Below, in pieces: positions 27,600 to 36,543 of a stretch of DNA of 40,392 nt. Both the position numbers and the translations under genes were made by a program. Each line of letters begins with the position of its first letter. Position 1 is the stretch's first letter. Source of the stretch: an uncultured Bacteroidales bacterium (GTDB taxonomy: Bacteria; Bacteroidota; Bacteroidia; Bacteroidales; Paludibacteraceae); the NCBI GenBank assembly GCA_902783545.1, contig CACZRD010000016.1:1-40392 (forward strand), in the 5' to 3' direction. The notes below the pieces were generated by a model that saw only the letters and a list, made by a program, of their open reading frames with translations, had not been told where the DNA came from and did not search any database.

Positions 27600-27631
27600 T
27601 TTATTTGCAATTTACACAATTACAATTAAAG

Positions 27632-29464
27632 TTATTTGTTCTTTTCATACACGAGGCTGTCACCTTTGATGATATAGTGACCTGCATACACAATGGTCTT
27701 CTCGGCGATCTTGCGGACTACGCTGCCGCAGTCCATTCCTGCGTCATAAAGACCGTAGTTCTTAGGGTGCTCAACCATGCACAGACAGGTATATTGCGGT
27801 TTGTCTTCGGGGAAGTAACCGACGAAGGTCATTCTATGTTCGCGCGACTGATACCGTCCATTGCGGAAGAGCTGTGCCGTACCGGTCTTACCGGCTATCG
27901 GTACGAGTTTGGACTGTGCCTTGGGTTGCCGCCACGGGTTGACGGACGCGGTGCCGAGGTGGTTGTCCCAAACGACGTCGTGCAAAGCAAGTTTCATCTC
28001 TTCGAGGGTACTGCGACGACACATACTGGCTTTCAGCGTCTCGGTGCCAAATTCACGGATGACCTCGTCATCATCCATGATACGCTCTACGAGGTAAGGA
28101 CGGATCATCCTGCCGTCGTTAGCTATGCCGTTGTAGAACGTGAGGATCTGCATCGGCGTGAGCTCGACTGAGTAACCATAGGCCATACGCGAGAGGGTTA
28201 CGGCATCTTTCGGCACATCGATGCGCGGTTTCTGTGCGCCGGGAATCTCACTATAAACGCTATCGCGGATACCCATACTCTGGAGTTTGTCCACGAACTT
28301 CGAGGCTTTCTTGTCGTAACTATTGAGAATCATCTTTGCAAAGGCGATGTTCGATGAAATAGCGAGTGCGCTGCGCAGAGTATAGATCGTATCTTTCGGG
28401 TGTGCGTCCGTGTGGCGCGCATTCAGGTACGTCCAGCCTTTGCTATAGACTTCAAATGTATCAGTGAGATTCACCTTTCCGTCATCAAGAGCTGCCATCA
28501 TCGCTATCGTCTTGAATGTCGAACCGGGTTCTACACGTGTCACGGCGTGGTTGGCTTTTTCGCTGTACGAACCGTCGATGTTACGGTCAAGATTGCTAAT
28601 AGCACGGATCTTACCGGTGTTGGCTTCCATGAGGATGCAGCAGCCCCAATCCGCCTGTGTGCGTTCCAGACAACCACGAAGAGCTGTCTCTGTGATATCA
28701 AGCAGGTTAGCATCAAGGGTGGTAACGATGTCATAGCCGTTGACGGCTTCACGGACAGACACATCTTCCCACTTGCCGCCCATACGTTCGCGCAGAGCCA
28801 GACCGTCAATGCCGTGCAATTCCGTATCGAAGGTTTTTTCCAGACCTGCGTTACCTTTGCCGTTGCTCAAGATCGTACCGAGCGTACGTGAGGCAAGCGA
28901 ACCGAAAGGTTTCTTGCGTTGCGGTGATCCGACGAACTGTATGCCGGATTTGTAATAACCACGCCGGAAGAGAGGCAACTGCTCTATCTCACGCTTCTGG
29001 ATATACGACACTCGGTGCGGACAGAGCTTGAGGTAACTGCCGTTCTCGCGTCGCTGCCCGGAAGCGGTCTTGCCGTTCTGCTTGTTAAACGACTTAACCA
29101 TCATCTTCTTGTAGTCCGCAGCCGTCTTCTCCGGCAGGATACGTGCCAGTCCGATGGCTATGCTGTCCACGTAGCGGTAGAATAGGGTATCGCCGCCCTG
29201 GTGCAGCGCCGGTACACGGGTGTCCATATAGACATAGTATCCGGGGATACTGCTGGCGAGCAGTCGTCCCTCGCAGTCGAGGATATTACCGCGCTGCGGA
29301 GCGATGACCGTGGCGTTGGGTTTCTGGGTGTTGACCATCTGCATCCACTTGTCGCGCTCGAACCACTGGATGCGGATGATATATACAAGCACAGCCACAA
29401 ACCCTGCCGCTATGAGCAGGAACACAAGGGCGAAACGGAATATGGCGTTTTGACGTGGATCCAT
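27632..29464 (-). CDS. ftsI: Septal peptidoglycan transpeptidase (PBP)
   Basis: A 610-residue class B penicillin-binding protein with an N-terminal membrane anchor (FALVFLLIAAGFVAVLVYII). The transpeptidase motifs are STFK at about 314-317, SSN in AISSNIAF, and KTGTAQ near 525. It cross-links septal peptidoglycan in the divisome. The protein ends shortly after the catalytic domain, without the C-terminal PASTA domain carried by many Bacteroidota homologues. FtsL is encoded just upstream with a 35-nt gap filled by an 8-bp repeat array. Confidence 0.92.
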   Translation of the reverse strand: MDPRQNAIFRFALVFLLIAAGFVAVLVYIIRIQWFERDKWMQMVNTQKPNATVIAPQRGNILDCEGRLLASSIPGYYVYMDTRVPALHQGGDTLFYRYVDSIAIGLARILPEKTAADYKKMMVKSFNKQNGKTASGQRRENGSYLKLCPHRVSYIQKREIEQLPLFRRGYYKSGIQFVGSPQRKKPFGSLASRTLGTILSNGKGNAGLEKTFDTELHGIDGLALRERMGGKWEDVSVREAVNGYDIVTTLDANLLDITETALRGCLERTQADWGCCILMEANTGKIRAISNLDRNIDGSYSEKANHAVTRVEPGSTFKTIAMMAALDDGKVNLTDTFEVYSKGWTYLNARHTDAHPKDTIYTLRSALAISSNIAFAKMILNSYDKKASKFVDKLQSMGIRDSVYSEIPGAQKPRIDVPKDAVTLSRMAYGYSVELTPMQILTFYNGIANDGRMIRPYLVERIMDDDEVIREFGTETLKASMCRRSTLEEMKLALHDVVWDNHLGTASVNPWRQPKAQSKLVPIAGKTGTAQLFRNGRYQSREHRMTFVGYFPEDKPQYTCLCMVEHPKNYGLYDAGMDCGSVVRKIAEKTIVYAGHYIIKGDSLVYEKNK

Positions 29465-29467
29465 CAG

Positions 29468-29507
29468 TTCATTTTATCATTTGTTCATTTACCATCTTGT
29501 CATTTTA
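29468..29507 (-). repeat. Five 8-bp units at the ftsL-ftsI junction
   Basis: Contiguous 8-bp units of the form TTCATTTN (plus strand), i.e. AAATGANN on the coding strand. The array contains the TGA stop of ftsL and ends 3 nt before the ftsI start, filling the junction. Confidence 0.65.
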
Positions 29508-29817
29508 TGACGATGATGGGTGTGTTGGCTTCACGGAGTGGGCTGCCGTTCTCCTTGAGCGTGCGGGCGACAGCCGACTGACGCGTGCTGTTGACCAGCT
29601 CCGAACTGATGGTCAGTTCCTCGTTGCGGGCATCGTGGAGCTCCTTCTTGAGCGCACCGATGCGCACATACTGCCATTCGGACACAAACCCCATGAGGAT
29701 ACTCACGAAGATAAACACGCCAATGAGCACCAGCAGCGGGTATTGCTGTGCAACCTTCTCGCTACGGAAGATGTCTCCGTTCAGGATCTTTTGCAGTAAA
29801 CTCAGTCGTTTGTCCAT
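29500..29817 (-). CDS. ftsL: FtsL-like cell division protein
   Basis: A 105-residue single-pass membrane protein: short cytoplasmic N-terminus, hydrophobic segment LLVLIGVFIFVSILMGFV (about 29-46), then a coiled-coil-prone stretch (LKKELHDARNEELTISSELVNSTR). This layout, and the position between rsmH and ftsI, fits FtsL, the divisome scaffold partner of FtsB and FtsQ. Sequence conservation is low in this family, so the call rests partly on context. Confidence 0.8.
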   Translation of the reverse strand: MDKRLSLLQKILNGDIFRSEKVAQQYPLLVLIGVFIFVSILMGFVSEWQYVRIGALKKELHDARNEELTISSELVNSTRQSAVARTLKENGSPLREANTPIIVIK

Positions 29818-29821
29818 TGCT

Positions 29822-29863
29822 CAGTAGTCAGTTATCAATAATCAGTTCTCAGTAGTCAGTTTT
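29822..29863 (-). repeat. Six heptamer units at the rsmH-ftsL junction (CAGTNNT)
   Basis: Six contiguous 7-bp units, CAGTNNT on the plus strand, with one weaker member (CAATAAT). The array encodes the last residues of RsmH and supplies its TGA stop, then continues to 4 nt before the ftsL start. On the coding strand it reads as AACTGAT-type units, the same family as 37110-37123 and the reverse orientation of 14199-14233. Confidence 0.8.
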
Positions 29864-30762
29864 TCCGCCACACGTAGTTTGGCACTACGTGCGCGTGGGT
29901 TGCGTGCAACTTCCTCGGCTGAGGCTGTGCGGCCTTTCTCTATCACGCGGAACGGCGTAAGCGGCTTTCCGTAGAAGTCTTTCTCTATCGTTCCTTCGGT
30001 GTTACCTGAGCGCATGAAGTTCTTCACGATACGGTCTTCGAGGGAGTGATAGGTCAGTATCACCAGTCTTCCTCCCGGCGCAAGCAACTCTACCGATGCT
30101 TGCAGCAGTTCGCGTAGCGCACCCAGCTCGTCGTTCACCTCGATGCGCAGGGCTTGGAACAGACGTGCGTAATCCTGTTTGTCCTTCAGCCGCACGCAGT
30201 CTTGCAGTTGCCCGGTGGTGAGTATCGCTTCTTGTGCGCGCTTGCGGACGATCTGCGCGGCGATAGCGCGTGAGTTGCCGAACTCGCCGTACAGGTACAG
30301 CACACGTGCCAGTTCTTCTTCCGTATAACTGTTGACGATCTCCGCCGCCGTGAGCCGCTGCTTGGCGTTCATGCGCATGTCGAGCGGCGCATCATAGCGG
30401 AACGAGAATCCCCGTTCAGCGGCATCGAAGTGATGAAAACTCACTCCCAGATCCGCCAGGATGCCATCTACCTGACTAACGCCGTAGTAGTCCATGAAGT
30501 TCGCCACGTAGCGGAAGTTACTCCTCACGAACGTGAACCGCTCATCGTCAATGCGGTTGGCGTAGGCATCCAGATCCTGGTCTATACCGAACAGCCGTGA
30601 CTGCTTACCCATACGTCCGATGATACCCCGACTGTGACCACCGCCGCCGAACGTGGCGTCCACAAACACCTGCGGCTTGCTTTTGTCAATCAGCAAACCG
30701 TCAAGTACCTCGCCGAGCATGGCGGGGATGTGATACACCGGATTATCGCCCAACGCGTTCAT
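29842..30762 (-). CDS. rsmH: 16S rRNA (cytosine-1402-N4)-methyltransferase
   Basis: A 306-residue RsmH (MraW). The SAM-binding loop is VDATFGGGGHSRG (34-46), and LADLGVSFHHFD, RGFSFRYDAPLDMRM and LTYHSLEDRIVKNFM are conserved. It methylates C1402 of 16S rRNA. The last residues, LTTEN, are encoded by a heptamer array. In most genomes mraZ precedes it; here a phosphotransferase-like kinase gene does, with a 5-nt gap. Confidence 0.95.
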   Translation of the reverse strand: MNALGDNPVYHIPAMLGEVLDGLLIDKSKPQVFVDATFGGGGHSRGIIGRMGKQSRLFGIDQDLDAYANRIDDERFTFVRSNFRYVANFMDYYGVSQVDGILADLGVSFHHFDAAERGFSFRYDAPLDMRMNAKQRLTAAEIVNSYTEEELARVLYLYGEFGNSRAIAAQIVRKRAQEAILTTGQLQDCVRLKDKQDYARLFQALRIEVNDELGALRELLQASVELLAPGGRLVILTYHSLEDRIVKNFMRSGNTEGTIEKDFYGKPLTPFRVIEKGRTASAEEVARNPRARSAKLRVAEKLTTEN

Positions 30763-30767
30763 TCTTG

Positions 30768-31640
30768 TTACTTCAACAGGGTCTCCTTCAGTACAGCGCG
30801 GAACTCCGGCATAGGGCGATGTGTGCAGCTCTCAACAAGCAGGGTCTTCAAGCCTGCATAGATCCGAACGGTCTTCTCTATCTCTACGAGGTCTGCACCC
30901 GGTCCGCAGTTCTCAATGGGGCAGTCGGGCGATAGGAAATACTCCTTGGCAAACGCATCCCAGAACCGTGCAGCCGTGGCATTGGACATGTGGTATTGCT
31001 CCAGCGTCCATGACTCGTCGTTGAGTTTGCAGCACAGATACACCATACCGATGTCAAACATCGGATAGCCGTAGCAGAAGTCACCAAGGTCAATAAAGTA
31101 CGGCGTATGTACGCCGTCTTTCTCCACAAAGATGCCGTTCGAGAACTGCAAGTCGCCATGGATAGCCGTATCCGTATCCGGTGCAGCAGCGATGAATGCA
31201 CGCAACTTGGCTTTCTCCTCATCCGTGAAGAACGGGTTTTCCTTCAGCCAGCGGTATTGACGGTCTTTGACATCCTCAAACAGCGTGGTGTCCACATGCG
31301 TGTTATGGAGCTTAAGGCAGAGTTGCGCAAACTCACGGGCGTATTCCTCCGTGCGCTCAGGATTATCGCCGCAGGCACGCGAGTAGGATTTCTTGCCGTC
31401 AATACGACGGAAACGAATACCCATCCGCTCGCCGTCTGTAACCAGATCACCGGGTTCGGGCGAGGGAATTCCCAGCTGATACACTTTCTTTGCCATCTCA
31501 AGCTCCATACGCGCCGATTCGAAGTTGCGTAAGTAGAGCTTCATCATGATGTTCTTGTCCGTCTTGTGGTTGAAACTGGCACCATTGGCTCCTTCACCCG
31601 TCCGTTCGTAGTCGTTGAGGTCAATCAAAATAGGTTCCAT
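30768..31640 (-). CDS. Phosphotransferase-family kinase (TIGR02172-like)
   Basis: I place the start at ATG 31640 (MEPILIDLNDYERTG), 290 residues; the longest frame begins at 31676, inside the promoter region, and is ruled out (31646 remains possible). The fold is aminoglycoside-phosphotransferase-like: catalytic HGDLQFSN (H161, D163, N168) and FIDLGDF with D184. YERTGEGANGASFNH and FRRIDGKKSYSRA fit the TIGR02172 family, whose substrate is unknown. It is not evidence of drug resistance by itself. It opens the cell-wall and division gene train, 5 nt ahead of rsmH, where mraZ would be expected. Confidence 0.8.
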   Translation of the reverse strand: MEPILIDLNDYERTGEGANGASFNHKTDKNIMMKLYLRNFESARMELEMAKKVYQLGIPSPEPGDLVTDGERMGIRFRRIDGKKSYSRACGDNPERTEEYAREFAQLCLKLHNTHVDTTLFEDVKDRQYRWLKENPFFTDEEKAKLRAFIAAAPDTDTAIHGDLQFSNGIFVEKDGVHTPYFIDLGDFCYGYPMFDIGMVYLCCKLNDESWTLEQYHMSNATAARFWDAFAKEYFLSPDCPIENCGPGADLVEIEKTVRIYAGLKTLLVESCTHRPMPEFRAVLKETLLK

Positions 31641-31677
31641 AATCATGAATTTGTTAATACAATTTACAATTCGCATA

Positions 31678-31709
31678 CAAAGTTACAATAAATATTGCAC
31701 ATTTCCAAA
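31678..31709 (-). promoter_or_regulatory. Promoter for the kinase-rsmH-mraY train
   Basis: Minus strand TTTG (31709-31706) and TAACTTTG (31685-31678), 24 bp apart. It is the only promoter of this form that I see for the train ending at 17518. Confidence 0.7.
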
Positions 31710-31743
31710 TTTTCGCCAAACAAAATAAAAAAATCACAAACTA

Positions 31744-31775
31744 TTTGCAAATTTGGAAAATTTATTGTAACTTTG
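31744..31775 (+). promoter_or_regulatory. Promoter for topA and following genes
   Basis: TTTG at 31744-31747 and TAACTTTG at 31768-31775, 24 bp apart. It is divergent from the kinase promoter, and both share the local sequence TTTATTGTAACTTTG. Confidence 0.75.
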
Positions 31776-31837
31776 CAGCCGTTTTTTTGAAAAATTGTAT
31801 CCAAAGGGTACTCCAAATATTTCATGCAATAGATATA

Positions 31838-34162
31838 ATGAGTAAAAATTTAGTAATTGTTGAGTCTCCGGCGAAAGCCAAAACGATTGAGAAGTTCTTA
31901 GGTTCCGACTATCATGTACTGTCGTCACAGGGCCACATCCGTGACATCGAGGGTACAGGCAAACGGAATATCGGTATTGACTTTGAGAATGGTTATACTC
32001 CTAACTATGTGCTTGAGCCGAGCAAGATTCACCTGATTGAAACCCTGCGCAAGGAGGCAAACAAAGCCGAGACGGTTTGGTTGGCATCCGATGAGGACCG
32101 CGAGGGAGAAGCCATAGCCTGGCATCTGAAAGAGGTACTGAATCTCCAACCCGCTCGTACACACCGTATAGCGTTCCACGAGATAACCGAATCGGCTATC
32201 AAGGATGCTATCGCCCATCCGCGGGATATAGACTATAACCTTGTTAATGCGCAGCAGGCGCGTCGCGTGCTCGACCGTATAGTAGGTTTTGAACTCAGTC
32301 CCGTGCTGTGGCGTAAGGTGTCCGCCGGACTGAGTGCCGGACGCGTGCAGTCCGTAGCCGTGCGGTTGGTGGTAGAGCGCGAACGAGAGATAGAGCAGTT
32401 CGTTCCGACAGCGCAATACAAGGTGTCGGCAGACTTCACGGGCAAGGATCAGCAAGGCGCAAAAGTGACCCTCCACACCGAGCTCAACCACCGTTTTGCT
32501 ACGGAAGAGGAAGCACGCACTTTCCTCATGAGCTGCACGGACTCGACATTTACTATCCAAACAATACAGAAGCGTCCCGTCAAACGCACTCCGGCGCCGC
32601 CGTTCACCACCTCGCTGCTGCAACAGGAAGCTGCACGCAAACTGCATTTCCCCGTATCGAAGACGATGCGTCTGGCGCAGTCACTCTACGAGGCCGGACA
32701 GATCACGTACATGCGTACGGACTCGGTGAACCTCTCCTCACTGGCTATCGGTACAGCCAAGAAACAGATCATCGAGACCTACGGCGCCGAGTACCACAAG
32801 ACGCGTCAGTACCACACTACCAGCAAAGGTGCACAGGAAGCACACGAGGCTATCCGTCCTACATATATCAACCACGAGCGAGCCGGCAGCAATGAGGACG
32901 AGCGCAAACTCTACGACCTGATCCGCAAGCGTACCCTCGCCTCGCAGATGGCGGATGCCGAACTCGAGCAGACCCGCATAGAGATCAGCACCACCGCATC
33001 GCCGTACCTGTTCGTAGCCAGCGGCGAGGTAGTGCTGTTCGACGGATTCATGCGCGCGTATGTGCAATCGACGGACGATGACGTTGAGCAGGAGTCGGCA
33101 GGACTCATGCCTGCGATGACGGAAGGGGCTACACTCACTCTGGACAAATGTGTCGGTCGTGAGAGCTTCACTGCTGCACCGCCGCGATATAACGAAGCCA
33201 CACTGGTGAAGAAGATGGAGGAACTGGAGATCGGCCGTCCGTCAACCTACGCTACGATCATCGAGACGATACAGGCACGTGACTACGTGCATCGCGGAAA
33301 CGTACCGGGGCAGAAACGTTCCTACACCACCCTGACACTCAAGAACGGTGTCATCGGCGAAAAGAAACAGCAAGAGAACGTCGGCGCAGAGTCGCAACGC
33401 CTGCTGCCAACGGATCTTGGACGCATAACCAACGACTTCCTCGTGGAGAACTTCCCTGCAATCCTGAGCTACGACTTCACCGCAAAAGAGGAGCAGAACT
33501 TCGATAAGATTGCCGAGGGGAAAGCCAACTGGACAAAGGTGGTTGACAAGTTCTACAATACTTTCCATCCGCTCATCAACCAAGTGCCCTCCGGCAAGAT
33601 TGCAGGCAGGGTGTTAGGCGTTGACCCGCAGACAGGCGAGGAGGTGATAGTACGCATCACAAAGAACGGCCCTTGCGTGCAGATCGGCAGCACCGAAGGC
33701 GACAAACCTCGGTTCGCATCGCTGCAGAAAGATCAGTCGATCTTCACCATCACGCTGGACGAAGCCTTGCAACTGTTTGCCCAAGCATTGCCCATCACCT
33801 TAGGCGAACACAATGGCGATGAGGTGGTGATAGCCGACGGAAAGTTCGGACCGTACGTACGTATCGGTAAGACTTTTGCCTCGCTGCCCAAGGGTGCTGA
33901 TCCCTTCAGTATGACTCTCGAAAACGCCGTTGCACTCGTTGAGCAGAAGCAAAATGCTTCTCTGCCTATCCATGACTGGGGAGAGATCAAAGTGCTGCGT
34001 GGTCGTTATGGAGCATATATCAAACAGGGCGAGGCGAACTACCGCATACCCAAATCCACCGATGTGGAACACATGACCGAGCAGGATGCACGTGCACTCA
34101 TTGCTGCCGCTCCGGCAGAAGGGGAGCAGAAAAAACGGTTCATCCGCAAACGCAGCAAGTAA
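31838..34162 (+). CDS. topA: DNA topoisomerase I
   Basis: The start is ATG 31838 (MSKNLVIVESPAKAKTIEKFLG); upstream codons would begin before the promoter. 774 residues. A Toprim domain with E9 and SDEDREGEA near 84-92, the nucleophilic tyrosine Y291 in TYMRTDS, and PSTYATIIETIQ-RDYV. The C-terminus has repeats of the TopA C-terminal type (RVLGVDPQTGEEVIVRITKNGP...) without zinc-finger cysteines. It relaxes negative supercoils by cutting one strand. Confidence 0.95.
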   Translation: MSKNLVIVESPAKAKTIEKFLGSDYHVLSSQGHIRDIEGTGKRNIGIDFENGYTPNYVLEPSKIHLIETLRKEANKAETVWLASDEDREGEAIAWHLKEVLNLQPARTHRIAFHEITESAIKDAIAHPRDIDYNLVNAQQARRVLDRIVGFELSPVLWRKVSAGLSAGRVQSVAVRLVVEREREIEQFVPTAQYKVSADFTGKDQQGAKVTLHTELNHRFATEEEARTFLMSCTDSTFTIQTIQKRPVKRTPAPPFTTSLLQQEAARKLHFPVSKTMRLAQSLYEAGQITYMRTDSVNLSSLAIGTAKKQIIETYGAEYHKTRQYHTTSKGAQEAHEAIRPTYINHERAGSNEDERKLYDLIRKRTLASQMADAELEQTRIEISTTASPYLFVASGEVVLFDGFMRAYVQSTDDDVEQESAGLMPAMTEGATLTLDKCVGRESFTAAPPRYNEATLVKKMEELEIGRPSTYATIIETIQARDYVHRGNVPGQKRSYTTLTLKNGVIGEKKQQENVGAESQRLLPTDLGRITNDFLVENFPAILSYDFTAKEEQNFDKIAEGKANWTKVVDKFYNTFHPLINQVPSGKIAGRVLGVDPQTGEEVIVRITKNGPCVQIGSTEGDKPRFASLQKDQSIFTITLDEALQLFAQALPITLGEHNGDEVVIADGKFGPYVRIGKTFASLPKGADPFSMTLENAVALVEQKQNASLPIHDWGEIKVLRGRYGAYIKQGEANYRIPKSTDVEHMTEQDARALIAAAPAEGEQKKRFIRKRSK

Positions 34163-34167
34163 CCGAC

Positions 34168-34593
34168 GTGGCACTCCATAACGAAATAGGTCACTTGGGC
34201 GAGGATGCTACATGCGAGTATCTGCTTGCACATGGCTACAAGATCGTGGAGCGCAACTGGCGACTTGGGAACATAGAGATTGACATCATCGCCGAGAATG
34301 CCGACTACATCGTGTTCGTAGAGGTCAAGACGCGCACCTCTACCTACGGCGATGTCAGCCCGGAGCAGTACGTTGACGAACATAAACGCCGGTTCATGAC
34401 CGTAGCCGGAAATGCCTATATCAAACATAACCGGATCAATAAGAATCTGCGGTTTGATATATCGGGTATATTGTGGAACAGGTCAACGAACAAGGCGGAA
34501 GAGATTCATTATTATGAAGATGCATTCCGCCCCAAGCTCCGGACGGTTCACAACAACTCGTATAACGGTCAATGGAAATGGCACCGTAGATGA
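34168..34593 (+). CDS. YraN/UPF0102 family nuclease-like protein
   Basis: A 141-residue protein starting at GTG 34168, 5 nt after topA; this start gives the family-typical N-terminus MALHNEIGHLGEDATCEYLL. The PD-(D/E)XK core is E37-I-D39 and E52-V-K54 in IEIDIIAENADYIVFVEVKTRT. Predicted endonuclease fold; role unproven, often linked to DNA processing. Confidence 0.88.
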   Translation: MALHNEIGHLGEDATCEYLLAHGYKIVERNWRLGNIEIDIIAENADYIVFVEVKTRTSTYGDVSPEQYVDEHKRRFMTVAGNAYIKHNRINKNLRFDISGILWNRSTNKAEEIHYYEDAFRPKLRTVHNNSYNGQWKWHRR

Positions 34594-34616
34594 CCGTCCT
34601 GATCGGATAAGACCTT

Positions 34617-36506
34617 ATGGCTGATTTTGAATATGATATTATTGTTGTAGGTGCAGGCCACGCAGGATGCGAGGCTGCTTCTGCTGCAGCGCGGCTTGGC
34701 AGCAAGACCCTGCTTGTCACGATGGATATGAATACCATCGGACAGATGAGTTGCAACCCTGCTGTGGGAGGAATAGCCAAAGGGCAGATCGTCAGGGAGA
34801 TAGATGCGCTTGGCGGACAGATGGGTATCGTCACGGATCGTTCTGCCATACAGTTCCGTATGCTCAACAAGAGTAAAGGAGCCGCCATGTGGAGTCCGCG
34901 TAGCCAAAGCGACCGCAAGCAGTTCATCCAGCAGTGGATCAAGCGTCTGACCACAACCGACAACCTCTATATATGGCAAGATGAGGTTATCCGATTACTA
35001 ATTGATAATCAAGATAATAAGCCTGCTGTTGCAGGCGTTGAGACGCGTCTTGGTGTGCAATTTAAGGCGCGGGCAGTTGTGCTGACTAACGGCACGTTCT
35101 TATCGGGATTATTGCATTTTGGCAGAATGCAGATACCCGGCGGTCGCATCGCTGAAAAAGCAAGTATAGGTCTGACGGAGCAGTTGGTGGCAGCTGGGTT
35201 CATCTCCCGCCGCATGAAGACCGGCACTCCGGCGCGGCTGGACAAGCGTACGATAGACTTCTCTGCCATGCAGGAGCAGCAAGGCGATATCACGGAGGAG
35301 AAGTTCAGTTACCTGCCCGACGTGAAGCGCGAACTTAAGCAGATGAGTTGCTTCATCACCTACACCAACCCCACCACACACGATATCCTGCGCAGGGGAT
35401 TACCGGACTCGCCGCTGTATAACGGACAGATCCAAAGTATCGGCCCGCGTTACTGCCCGAGTATAGAGACGAAGATCATCACCTTTGCTGACAAAGATCA
35501 GCACCAACTCTTCCTCGAACCCGAAGGCGTGGACTCCAACGAGTATTACGTCAACGGATTCAGTTCGTCCATGCCTTGGCAGATCCAGCTCGAAGCCCTG
35601 CACAGTGTACGCGGACTGGAGCATTGCGTGATGTACCGTCCGGGCTATGCGATAGAGTACGATTATTTCGACCCGACGCAACTGCACGAGACATTGGAGA
35701 CCAAGCTCATCCGCAACCTTTTCTTTGCCGGACAGATCAACGGCACAACAGGCTACGAGGAAGCAGCCGGTCAAGGTATCGTGGCAGGCATCAATGCGCA
35801 TCAGAATATAACGAATGGCAAGCCGTTCATCCTCTTGCGGGATGAAAGTTATATAGGCGTGCTGATTGACGATCTGACGCACAAGGGCGTAGATGAACCG
35901 TACAGGATGTTTACCTCACGCGCCGAGTACCGTATCCTGCTCCGTCAGGATAATGCCGACGAACGCCTGACCACGCGTTCTTACGAATTAGGTTTGGCTA
36001 ACGCAGAGCGCTATGGTTTATATACATCCAAGCAGGAAGCCAAGCGCCGCCTGACCGATTACCTGCAGTCCACCTCTTGTGCTACGCCTGTGTTCCGTGC
36101 CTTGCTGGAGCAACGGGGCTACGCCGCCAGCTCGGCTCACGGTTCGCTGCGTGACATGCTTATGCGACCGAACATCGAACTGCGTGATCTGATAGTTCTT
36201 GACAGTACGCTACAGGAGATGATAGCATCCCTGCCTGACCGTAAGGACGAGATCATTGACAGCACAGAGGTGGATATCAAGTATAGTGGGTATATTGCCC
36301 GCGAGCGTATGGCTGCCGACAAACTGCGCCGGCTGGATGCTATCAAGATCCCTGCCGACTTCCGCTATGGCGAACTGCAATCGCTCTCTACCGAGGCGCG
36401 GCAGAAACTTACCCGTCTGCAGCCCAAGACTATCGGCGATGCTTCGCGCATACCCGGCGTCAGCCCCAACGATATCAGCGTGCTGCTCGTGCTGATGGGC
36501 AGGTAA
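34617..36506 (+). CDS. mnmG: tRNA uridine-5-carboxymethylaminomethyl modification protein MnmG
   Basis: A 629-residue MnmG (GidA). The FAD-binding GAGHAGCEA motif is at 12-20, and SCNPAVGGIAKG, the GPRYCPSIE-type segment, and GQINGTTGYEEAAGQG are conserved. With MnmE it modifies the wobble uridine of several tRNAs. It follows yraN by 23 nt. The region around residues 125-135 is AT-rich with weak repetition (IDNQDNK). A parS-like site lies in the gap to apt. Confidence 0.95.
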   Translation: MADFEYDIIVVGAGHAGCEAASAAARLGSKTLLVTMDMNTIGQMSCNPAVGGIAKGQIVREIDALGGQMGIVTDRSAIQFRMLNKSKGAAMWSPRSQSDRKQFIQQWIKRLTTTDNLYIWQDEVIRLLIDNQDNKPAVAGVETRLGVQFKARAVVLTNGTFLSGLLHFGRMQIPGGRIAEKASIGLTEQLVAAGFISRRMKTGTPARLDKRTIDFSAMQEQQGDITEEKFSYLPDVKRELKQMSCFITYTNPTTHDILRRGLPDSPLYNGQIQSIGPRYCPSIETKIITFADKDQHQLFLEPEGVDSNEYYVNGFSSSMPWQIQLEALHSVRGLEHCVMYRPGYAIEYDYFDPTQLHETLETKLIRNLFFAGQINGTTGYEEAAGQGIVAGINAHQNITNGKPFILLRDESYIGVLIDDLTHKGVDEPYRMFTSRAEYRILLRQDNADERLTTRSYELGLANAERYGLYTSKQEAKRRLTDYLQSTSCATPVFRALLEQRGYAASSAHGSLRDMLMRPNIELRDLIVLDSTLQEMIASLPDRKDEIIDSTEVDIKYSGYIARERMAADKLRRLDAIKIPADFRYGELQSLSTEARQKLTRLQPKTIGDASRIPGVSPNDISVLLVLMGR

Positions 36507-36543
36507 TCATTAGCATCCGATGCGACTGCGTTGCCGAACGCGA

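Noticed and set aside
31658-31671. TACAATT twice in a row in the kinase leader as a heptamer array
   Set aside because: Only two units in AT-rich DNA, which chance can explain; noted as a weak relative of the other arrays.
34998-35024. Another heptamer array in mnmG (IDNQDNK region)
   Set aside because: The stretch is AT-rich and only loosely periodic; no unit repeats with fewer than three differences.
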